Assembly: GCA_947304495.1 (NCBI GenBank)
Contig: CAMZBG010000049.1
Location: forward strand, 1 to 5,695
Reading direction: 5' to 3'
Source: an uncultured Clostridia bacterium
Lineage (GTDB): Bacteria; Bacillota_I; Bacilli_A; RF39; UBA660
Length of the DNA: 5,695 nucleotides
Shown: positions 1 to 4,424 of the stretch, one piece after another
Position numbering within the stretch: the stretch's first letter is position 1
Layout of the letters: each line of letters starts with the position of its first letter
Translations under genes and position numbers: made by a program
The notes under the pieces: model-generated
The model's database searches: none
What the model saw: only the letters and a program-made list of their open reading frames with translations
Told to the model about the DNA's origin: nothing

Positions 1-71
1 TTATAATTGTTGATTGTTGTTAATATGATGCTTATTAATTCATTTATATTTTTTTATTAATTGGATAATTT

Positions 72-93
72 CAATGTTCCACGTGGAACATTG
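72..93. promoter_or_regulatory. parS-like centromere site (ParB/Spo0J binding)
   Basis: The 16-bp core at 75-90 reads TGTTCCACGTGGAACA. It differs at one position from the B. subtilis parS consensus TGTTNCACGTGAAACA, and that difference makes it a perfect palindrome. The symmetry continues three bases on each side (CAA at 72-74, TTG at 91-93), giving a 22-bp perfect inverted repeat, and the GC-containing core stands out in very AT-rich DNA. ParB-family proteins load at such sites, spread as CTP-dependent clamps and help recruit SMC for chromosome segregation. parS sites cluster near oriC, which agrees with the neighbouring genes. Binding by ParB is inferred from the motif alone. Confidence 0.88.
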
Positions 94-103
94 GTAGTTT
101 ATT

Positions 104-141
104 TGTTGAAAAAATGTTGATTAATGTTAACGTATTGTTAA
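104..141 (+). repeat. Phased TGTTRA hexamer array
   Basis: Four direct hexamers of form TGTTGA or TGTTAA start at 104, 115, 125 and 136, so their spacing is 11, 10 and 11 bp, about one helical turn. Further same-strand copies start at 8 and 18 (10 bp apart) and at 182 and 193 (11 bp apart), the last one running into the tadA -10 element. On the complementary strand the copies read TYAACA. The flanks of those at 104, 115 and 193 match the DnaA box TTATCCACA at 7 of 9 positions. This could be a degenerate DnaA or other protein-binding array. In DNA this rich in T and A, chance similarity is also possible. Confidence 0.4.
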
Positions 142-142
142 T

Positions 143-162
143 ATTGTATTTTTTTATACAAT
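143..162. other. AT-rich hairpin with six-T loop
   Basis: ATTGTAT (143-149) and ATACAAT (156-162) form a perfect 7-bp stem around six T residues, and four more T follow at 163-166. The shape resembles a weak intrinsic terminator for transcription entering from upstream, or a helically unstable element in an origin region. The stem holds only one G-C pair, so efficient termination is doubtful. The palindrome is certain and its role is not. Confidence 0.35.
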
Positions 163-195
163 TTTTAAATAATTCTTTAATTGTTAACAAGATGT

Positions 196-204
196 TGATA
201 TAAT
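196..204 (+). promoter_or_regulatory. Extended -10 promoter of tadA
   Basis: TGATATAAT is a perfect extended -10 (TGn + TATAAT at 199-204). The hexamer about 17 bp upstream (TTTAAT, 176-181) is a poor -35, so recognition by housekeeping sigma A would depend on the TGn element. A start about 7 nt downstream of the -10 would fall near 211, giving a leader of only about 10 nt before the tadA start at 221. The 13-mer from 196 to 208 recurs exactly at 651-663 before dnaX. Confidence 0.65.
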
Positions 205-210
205 AATTAT

Positions 211-216
211 GGTGAT
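211..216 (+). promoter_or_regulatory. tadA ribosome binding site (decides start)
   Basis: GGTGAT matches the 3' half of the consensus AGGAGGTGAT and lies 4 nt before ATG at 221. An in-frame ATG at 209 has no upstream Shine-Dalgarno match, overlaps this element and sits at or before the predicted transcription start, so 221 is preferred. Confidence 0.7.
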
Positions 217-220
217 ATAT

Positions 221-643
221 ATGAATTTATATGTTGATAAAATAATTGAATTAGCACAAATTGCTTATAATAATGATGATATTCCGGTTGGGGCTGTGGT
301 TGTTTATAAAGATAAGGTAATTGGTGAGGGTTTTAATACTAGAAATAGTTTTAAGTCGGTTATTGGACATGCTGAAATTGATGCAATAGAAATGGCATGT
401 AAATATATAGGTGATTGGCGTTTGGATGATTGCATTATGTATGTTACTTTATTACCTTGTATGATGTGTACTGGCGCAATAATTGAAAGTAGGATAAAAA
501 AAGTATATTATTTGTGTGATAGAACAAATGTTCTATTTAATAATTATGATGGATTGGAAGTAATTAAGATAGGTGATAATGCTAGTTGTAAAAAATATAT
601 GGAAATTTTGCAATCTTTTTTTGAAAATAAAAGAAATAAGTAG
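221..643 (+). CDS. tadA: tRNA adenosine(34) deaminase TadA
   Basis: A 140-residue cytidine-deaminase-fold protein that converts A34 to inosine in the anticodon of tRNA-Arg(ACG), allowing wobble decoding of CGN codons. Visible family features are IPVGAVVV (21-28), the zinc and proton-shuttle motif HAE (H50, E52), and P-C-x-x-C (C80, C83) supplying the other two zinc ligands. The WRLxxxxxYVTL stretch before it and GAIxxSRI after it are typical of TadA. Two details are odd. The usual TLEPC is TLLPC here (Leu78 replaces a normally conserved Glu), and the region after SRIKKVYY (CDRTN...) lacks the common GAxDxKxGA-like motif. The protein is slightly short for the family (usually about 150-165). 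Position upstream of dnaX matches B. subtilis yaaJ/tadA. A related deaminase is a less likely alternative. Confidence 0.9.
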   Translation: MNLYVDKIIELAQIAYNNDDIPVGAVVVYKDKVIGEGFNTRNSFKSVIGHAEIDAIEMACKYIGDWRLDDCIMYVTLLPCMMCTGAIIESRIKKVYYLCDRTNVLFNNYDGLEVIKIGDNASCKKYMEILQSFFENKRNK

Positions 644-650
644 TTATTTA

Positions 651-659
651 TGATATAAT
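651..659 (+). promoter_or_regulatory. Extended -10 promoter of the dnaX operon
   Basis: TGATATAAT with a perfect TATAAT at 654-659 lies just after the tadA stop. The expected -35 location (631-636, AAGAAA) is poor. TTGAAA at 621-626 is 27 bp away, too far to pair with it. Transcription would start near 666, leaving a leader of about 24 nt before dnaX. The gap from 644 to 689 is too small for the scr/SRP RNA gene found here in B. subtilis. Confidence 0.55.
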
Positions 660-677
660 AATTTTAAGTATGGTTTC

Positions 678-685
678 AGGAGGTG
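678..685 (+). promoter_or_regulatory. Strong dnaX ribosome binding site
   Basis: AGGAGGTG is a near-complete complement of the 16S rRNA 3' end, with 4 nt between it and ATG at 690. It is the strongest Shine-Dalgarno sequence in the window and fixes the dnaX start. Confidence 0.8.
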
Positions 686-689
686 TAGT

Positions 690-2399
690 ATGGAATATTT
701 GGCTTTATATAGGAAATATAGGCCACAACAATTAGATGAGGTTGTTGGCCAGAGTGAAATAAAGAAAATATTAGCTAGTTCAATTGAAAATGGTACGATT
801 ACTCATGCGTATTTGTTTTCTGGCCCTAGGGGTACTGGTAAAACAACTATGGCTAAGATACTAGCCAAGATGGTTAATTGTGAGCATCCAATTAATGGTA
901 ATGCATGTAATGAATGTGATACATGTAAAAATATTTTGAATAGTAATGATGTAATTGAAATAGATGCCGCTAGTAATAATGGTGTTGATGAGATTAGGGA
1001 ATTACGTGAAAAAGCTACTTTAGTTCCTAGTACTTGTAAGTATAAGGTATATATTATCGATGAGGTACATATGCTTACTACGCAAGCTTTTAATGCTTTA
1101 TTGAAAACATTGGAAGAACCACCTAAACATGTAATTTTTATTTTAGCTACAACTGAATATTATAAGATACCATTAACAATTACTTCTAGATGTCAAAAAT
1201 TTCAGTTTAATAAGATAACAAATGAGGATATTGTTGATAGATTGAAAGAAATTGCTAATAAGGAAAAAATTTCTATAGACGATGATGCATTATATGAAAT
1301 AGCTAAAATATCTGATGGTGGTATGCGTGATTCAATTAATTTTCTTGATCAGCTTAGATCTTTTACTAATGATAAAATAAATGTTGTTGATGTATATAAT
1401 GTTTGTGGTAGTTTATCTGTTAGTGAATTGACAGATTTGTTATTAAATGTTAGAGATAATAAAATTAGTGATGTAGTTGAATTTTTTGAAAAGATGAATG
1501 CTAATGGGAAGAATTATAGTAAGTTTTTGGAAGATTTGATTAGTTTTCTTAAAGATGTTATTTTATATAAGAATGATGTGTCTAATAAATATATTAAGAG
1601 TAATCCAGAATTTTTAACTAAGATAGTTAATTGTTATTCAAATGATGATATATATTATATTATAGAGGAATTAAATAAATTATTTGATAGGCTTAAGTTA
1701 GCTTCTAGGCAGACTGTTGTAATTACTACAAGTTTTCTAGTTATTATGAATAATCTTAATGCATCTGATAATATTTCTGGTAATTCTAATGTTGTGAATA
1801 GTGAAAAAAAAGAAGAAAAAGTTGATTATGAGATGGCATTTGATTTTACTGACAATGAAAATAAAAAAGAAAGTAAATTAACAAATGTTGATGTAAATAA
1901 TGATATTGTTGATACAAAGAAAAATGTAGAAATAGATAAAGAAGTTATTATAAATAATACATTTGCAGTTGCTAATCGAAATGTTAAGTTAGATTTACAA
2001 AAAAAGATGTCTTTAATTGAGGAATTTTTGACGGATAAGAAATTTTCTTTAGCTGCTGGTGTATTAGTTGATGTTACAATTGAAGCAGCGGGTGAAGGGT
2101 ATGTGATATTTTCTGGTAAATATGGAGCAGTAGTTGATAAAATTAATGATAATTATGAATTATGTAATGAGCTTATAGATAAGATATTTGAAAGAAAATA
2201 TAAATATGTTGTTATTGCTAAAGAAGAATGGGATAAATATCGTGATGAGTATATAAATAATACTAAAAATGGTATGAAATATGAATTAAAAAATATTGAT
2301 AGTAAGGTTGTAATTAAAAAGGATAAAAAGAAAAAAGATCAAACTATAGTTGATAAGTTGTTCGATTTAGTTGGTGAAGAAAATATTGAATTTAAATAG
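690..2399 (+). CDS. dnaX: DNA polymerase III subunit gamma/tau
   Basis: The 569-residue ATPase subunit of the clamp loader, which opens the beta clamp and places it on primed DNA at the replication fork. The N-terminus has the family signature ALYRKYRP (5-12) and then Walker A GPRGTGKTT (45-53). A zinc module follows with C64, C73, C76 and C79. Walker B IIDEVHML is at 122-129, sensor 1 ATTE at 153-156, the arginine-finger SRC motif at 166-168 (R167), and sensor 2 GGMRDS at 210-215. A clamp-loader collar domain follows. Roughly residues 360-435 form a low-complexity linker rich in Asn, Lys, Asp and Glu. The C-terminal tau-type domain starts near 436 and ends in a family-like tail (KLFDLVGEENIEF). 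Length is normal for low-GC bacteria (B. subtilis is about 563). Two A-runs in the linker could allow frameshifting to a gamma-like product. Confidence 0.97.
   Translation: MEYLALYRKYRPQQLDEVVGQSEIKKILASSIENGTITHAYLFSGPRGTGKTTMAKILAKMVNCEHPINGNACNECDTCKNILNSNDVIEIDAASNNGVDEIRELREKATLVPSTCKYKVYIIDEVHMLTTQAFNALLKTLEEPPKHVIFILATTEYYKIPLTITSRCQKFQFNKITNEDIVDRLKEIANKEKISIDDDALYEIAKISDGGMRDSINFLDQLRSFTNDKINVVDVYNVCGSLSVSELTDLLLNVRDNKISDVVEFFEKMNANGKNYSKFLEDLISFLKDVILYKNDVSNKYIKSNPEFLTKIVNCYSNDDIYYIIEELNKLFDRLKLASRQTVVITTSFLVIMNNLNASDNISGNSNVVNSEKKEEKVDYEMAFDFTDNENKKESKLTNVDVNNDIVDTKKNVEIDKEVIINNTFAVANRNVKLDLQKKMSLIEEFLTDKKFSLAAGVLVDVTIEAAGEGYVIFSGKYGAVVDKINDNYELCNELIDKIFERKYKYVVIAKEEWDKYRDEYINNTKNGMKYELKNIDSKVVIKKDKKKKDQTIVDKLFDLVGEENIEFK
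1804..1812 (+). other. Candidate frameshift site in dnaX (A8 run)
   Basis: Eight A residues (1804-1811) are followed by G, and the zero-frame codons are GAA AAA AAA GAA. The heptamer A AAA AAA at 1805-1811 permits a -1 slip, after which four codons (Arg Arg Lys Ser) precede TGA at 1823-1825. The product would have about 378 of 569 residues and end just after the clamp-loader core. I found no convincing upstream Shine-Dalgarno stimulator or strong downstream stem. A-runs are frequent in this sequence, so this is speculative. Confidence 0.25.
2000..2006 (+). other. Candidate -1 frameshift heptamer A AAA AAG in dnaX
   Basis: In the reading frame the codons are CAA AAA AAG, so positions 2000-2006 are A AAA AAG in the same phase as the known E. 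coli dnaX slippery heptamer. A -1 slip adds Asp Val Phe Asn and meets TGA at 2018-2020, giving a product of about 443 residues (E. coli gamma is 431). It lies exactly at the boundary between the linker and the C-terminal tau domain. No clear stimulatory Shine-Dalgarno or strong hairpin was seen. Confidence 0.3.
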
Positions 2400-2403
2400 G
2401 AAA

Positions 2404-2409
2404 GGTGAT
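2404..2409 (+). promoter_or_regulatory. yaaK ribosome binding site (decides start)
   Basis: GGTGAT, preceded by AAA, lies 4 nt before ATG at 2414, the same arrangement as before tadA. A GTG at 2405 in the same frame is inside this element, so it is not the start. ATG at 2420 is a second, less well spaced possibility. Confidence 0.7.
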
Positions 2410-2413
2410 AAAT

Positions 2414-2719
2414 ATGAATATGCAAAAATTGATGCAGCAGGCACAACAAATGCAGGCACAGTTACTTAAAGATCAAAAGGAATTGGAAAAAACAGAATAT
2501 ATAGGAACTTCATCTTTAGTTACTGTTAAAATTAATGGAAAATATGAGGTTATAGAAACAAAATTGAATTTACCATTGGATGAATCTATAGAACCAGATG
2601 ATAGGGAAATGCTTGAGGATATGTTTACGATAGCTATGAATGAGGCTGTAAAAAAAGTTGATGCCGATAAAGAAAAGAAAATGGGAAAATATGGTAATGG
2701 ATTGGCAGGATTAATGTAA
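2414..2719 (+). CDS. yaaK: YbaB/EbfC family nucleoid-associated protein
   Basis: A 101-residue member of the YbaB/EbfC family, small dimeric DNA-binding proteins that associate with the nucleoid and are almost always encoded between dnaX and recR. The N-terminal helix is rich in Met and Gln (MQKLMQQAQQMQAQL). The core includes SLVTVKINGKYEV, then the conserved helix region LEDMFTIAMNEAVKKVD (about residues 66-82), and the tail ends in GNGLAGLM, similar to the GMNMPGLF-type end of B. subtilis YaaK. Length is typical (about 100-110). It follows dnaX by 14 nt and its stop overlaps the recR start as TAATG, so the two are likely translationally coupled. Exact cellular role remains poorly defined across the family. 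Confidence 0.94.
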   Translation: MNMQKLMQQAQQMQAQLLKDQKELEKTEYIGTSSLVTVKINGKYEVIETKLNLPLDESIEPDDREMLEDMFTIAMNEAVKKVDADKEKKMGKYGNGLAGLM

Positions 2720-3312
2720 TGTATCCTGAGAGTATTAAAAATTTAATTGAAGCTTTAAGAAATTTACCTGGTATTGGTGAAAAATCTGCTGAGAGAATGG
2801 CTTTTTCTATATTAAGTTTTGATGAAGATAAATTGGATGATTTCACTAATGCATTGATTGGTATTAAATCAATAAAACGTTGTCCTATTTGTTTTAATGT
2901 TACTGATATGGATATTTGTTCTATATGTAGTAACCAAAATAGAAGTGATGATACGATTTTTGTGGTGGAAAAACCAAAGGATATAGTATTATTTGAAAAA
3001 ATGGGAAATTATCAAGGTAAATATCATGTACTTGATGGGTTAATATCACCACTTGAAGGTATTGGACCAGAGGATATAAATATTGATTCTTTAATTAAAA
3101 GAGTTGCTGATAATAATGTTAAAGAAGTAATTATTGTTTTGAAGCCTAGTATTGAGGGTGAAACTACAATGCAATATATTAAGAAGGTTTTAGAAAAATA
3201 TGATGTTAGAGTGTCTAAAATACCTATAGGTATTCCTATGGGTACAGATATTGAATATATTGATTCAATGACATTAGAATTGGCTTTTGAGGAGCGTAAG
3301 GATATAGCATAA
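2719..3312 (+). CDS. recR: Recombination protein RecR
   Basis: A 197-residue RecR of normal length. It forms rings with RecO (and RecF) that help load RecA onto gapped DNA in recombinational repair. Visible in order are the helix-hairpin-helix LPGIGEKSAERMAF (16-29), a four-cysteine zinc finger (C55, C58, C67, C70), and a Toprim domain beginning VVEKPKDI (82-89, E84) and including LDGLISPLEGIGP (105-117). The C-terminal IPIGIPMGTDIEY motif corresponds to the usual GIPVGGDLEY. The common TNPxxEGE motif appears as LKPSIEGE (141-148), so the usual Asn is replaced. ATG 2719 overlaps the yaaK stop by one base, with AGGA at 2707-2710 as a modest ribosome binding site. Confidence 0.97.
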   Translation: MYPESIKNLIEALRNLPGIGEKSAERMAFSILSFDEDKLDDFTNALIGIKSIKRCPICFNVTDMDICSICSNQNRSDDTIFVVEKPKDIVLFEKMGNYQGKYHVLDGLISPLEGIGPEDINIDSLIKRVADNNVKEVIIVLKPSIEGETTMQYIKKVLEKYDVRVSKIPIGIPMGTDIEYIDSMTLELAFEERKDIA

Positions 3313-3327
3313 TTTATTTTGGACAGG

Positions 3328-3355
3328 CATATTATTTTATGGGTGAAATAATATG
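3328..3355 (+). promoter_or_regulatory. Hairpin enclosing the bofA ribosome binding site and start
   Basis: CATATTATTT (3328-3337) and AAATAATATG (3346-3355) are perfect 10-bp inverted repeats around an 8-nt loop TATGGGTG. Two G-U pairs could extend the stem. The loop presents the GGGTG Shine-Dalgarno sequence, and the ATG start codon (3353-3355) is the end of the right arm, so folding would pair the start codon while leaving the ribosome binding site exposed. The stem is almost all A-T, so it is weak. Regulation is inferred. Confidence 0.4.
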
Positions 3356-3541
3356 TTGAAGAGTATATATGCAGTATTAAAAAGAATAGTTGTAGCAATA
3401 TTAATTATTTATGCATACAATAGGTTGGCTTTACCAATAGATATGATAATACCTATAAATGTTATTACAATATTGTTAGTGGCTTTTTGTGGTATTCCTG
3501 CTATTTTGATGTTAGTATTATTTTCATTAATTTGTATATAG
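3353..3541 (+). CDS. bofA: BofA family small membrane protein
   Basis: A 62-residue protein with two hydrophobic segments (about residues 9-27 and 37-62). The stretch IPINVITILLVAFCGIPAIL (33-52) matches the BofA signature, which in B. subtilis reads VPINLVTTAISGILGIPGI. In B. subtilis, BofA sits in the forespore outer membrane with SpoIVFA and holds back the protease SpoIVFB, delaying pro-sigma K processing. B. subtilis BofA has 87 residues, so this one lacks the first N-terminal membrane segment. An in-frame TGA at 3344-3346 prevents an upstream extension under the standard code. The position after recR matches B. subtilis (recR-yaaL-bofA). Whether this organism sporulates cannot be told from the window, so the actual role is uncertain. 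Confidence 0.8.
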   Translation: MLKSIYAVLKRIVVAILIIYAYNRLALPIDMIIPINVITILLVAFCGIPAILMLVLFSLICI

Positions 3542-3545
3542 TAAC

Positions 3546-3550
3546 GGAGG
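3546..3550 (+). promoter_or_regulatory. holB ribosome binding site (decides start)
   Basis: GGAGG lies 8 nt before ATG at 3559. The open frame extends upstream to an ATG at 3487 inside bofA, but that start has no comparable site, and similarity to HolB begins after 3559. Confidence 0.8.
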
Positions 3551-3558
3551 TAGTTAGT

Positions 3559-4422
3559 ATGTTAGATGACTATAAAGAAAAACAATCTACAGTGTATGGT
3601 ATTTTAATGAATGAAATTAATAGTGATCATCTTAGTCATGCTTATTTGTTTGATGAAAATAATAATAGTGATGCATATGGATTGGTAATAGCTTTTGTTA
3701 AGGAAATATTGTGTAAAAATGTTAATGAAAAAGAGAATATATGTAAACGAATAGATGATGGAAATTATCCTGAAATAAAGTTAATTGAACCTGATGGAAT
3801 GTTAATTAAAAAACAGCAGATAATAGATTTACAACATGAATTTTCAATGAAGGCTACTGAAGGTAATAGACGTATTTATATAATTCGTGATTGTGAAAAA
3901 ATGCGACCTGAAACAGCAAATTCAATGTTAAAATTCTTGGAAGAACCTGATAATAATTTGATTGCAATACTCATGACTAATAATTTTAATAATTTATTAT
4001 CAACTATAGTGTCAAGATGTCAGTTAATTAGACTTAATAATAATGGAAATGGTTTACAGGATAATGATCTAACTAATATGAGTTTAAATTTTATTATGAG
4101 TATTGAAAATAATGGAATAAAGACAATATTAAAGACTCAAGATTTATTGTTTGATACAATAAGTGTAAAAGATAGAGATGGTATAACTAAATTCTTTGAC
4201 AAATTAATTGATATATATTATGATATTATGAAAATTGATTTTGATGAGATTAAATCTAAATATGGTAGTAATTATGATAAATTACTTCAGGTAAATAAAA
4301 ATAATAATAATATTGATATAATGAAAAAGATTGATTTTATATTGGAACTTAAGGATCGAATTAAATATAATGTGAATTGTAATTTGTTAATCGATAGTTT
4401 AATTGTTAATATTGGAGGTTAA
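3559..4422 (+). CDS. holB: DNA polymerase III subunit delta-prime
   Basis: A 287-residue clamp-loader delta-prime subunit, partner of the dnaX product encoded upstream. Family features are LSHAYLF (25-31), PEIKLIEPDG (71-80, compare HPDLHLVQPDG in B. subtilis), the IKKQQI motif (83-88), IYIIRDCEKM (106-115), NSMLKFLEEP (121-130) and the SRC motif (152-154). As usual for delta-prime the ATPase is dead: the P-loop region reads DENNNSDAYGL (32-42) with no GKT, and the Walker B position has RDCEK. The zinc module is also decayed, with only C52 and C62 left of the usual four cysteines. The C-terminal third is poorly conserved and carries a short Asn run (four AAT codons at 4300-4311). It is somewhat shorter than B. 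subtilis HolB (329). It lies 17 nt after bofA and 2 nt before ricT. Confidence 0.93.
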   Translation: MLDDYKEKQSTVYGILMNEINSDHLSHAYLFDENNNSDAYGLVIAFVKEILCKNVNEKENICKRIDDGNYPEIKLIEPDGMLIKKQQIIDLQHEFSMKATEGNRRIYIIRDCEKMRPETANSMLKFLEEPDNNLIAILMTNNFNNLLSTIVSRCQLIRLNNNGNGLQDNDLTNMSLNFIMSIENNGIKTILKTQDLLFDTISVKDRDGITKFFDKLIDIYYDIMKIDFDEIKSKYGSNYDKLLQVNKNNNNIDIMKKIDFILELKDRIKYNVNCNLLIDSLIVNIGG

Positions 4423-4424
4423 AT

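Larger units (their letters stand above)
1..220. other. AT-rich gene-free region upstream of tadA
   Basis: No convincing coding sequence is seen on either strand. The stretch is extremely AT-rich and contains T-rich runs (about 48-57 and 149-155), a parS-like palindrome, TGTTRA hexamers in one orientation, a hairpin, and the tadA promoter and ribosome binding site. Such a combination would suit an origin-proximal regulatory or segregation region, but no consensus TTATCCACA DnaA box is present and dnaA/dnaN are not in view. What lies upstream of position 1 is unknown. Confidence 0.6.

Noticed and set aside
181..190. Perfect palindrome TTGTTAACAA
   Set aside because: It is only 10 bp and nearly all A and T, and it overlaps the hexamer repeats, so it does not need a separate explanation.
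644..689. Possible scr/SRP RNA between tadA and dnaX, as in B. subtilis
   Set aside because: Only 46 nt are available, occupied by a -10 element and the dnaX ribosome binding site, and no SRP RNA helix is present.
2634..2846. Open frame on the - strand across yaaK and recR
   Set aside because: It lies opposite two well-supported genes, lacks a convincing ribosome binding site and has low-complexity composition with no recognisable family.
3319..3335. TTGGAC and TATTAT as a possible promoter before bofA
   Set aside because: The two hexamers are only about 5 bp apart, and no -10 lies at the correct distance.
3024..3398. 124-residue open frame on the - strand inside recR
   Set aside because: It is antisense to the conserved Toprim part of recR. 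Its sequence is an expected product of AT-rich coding DNA read on the other strand.
4300..4311. (AAT)4 trinucleotide repeat in holB
   Set aside because: It encodes a short Asn run in a weakly conserved region and is ordinary simple sequence for such AT-rich DNA.
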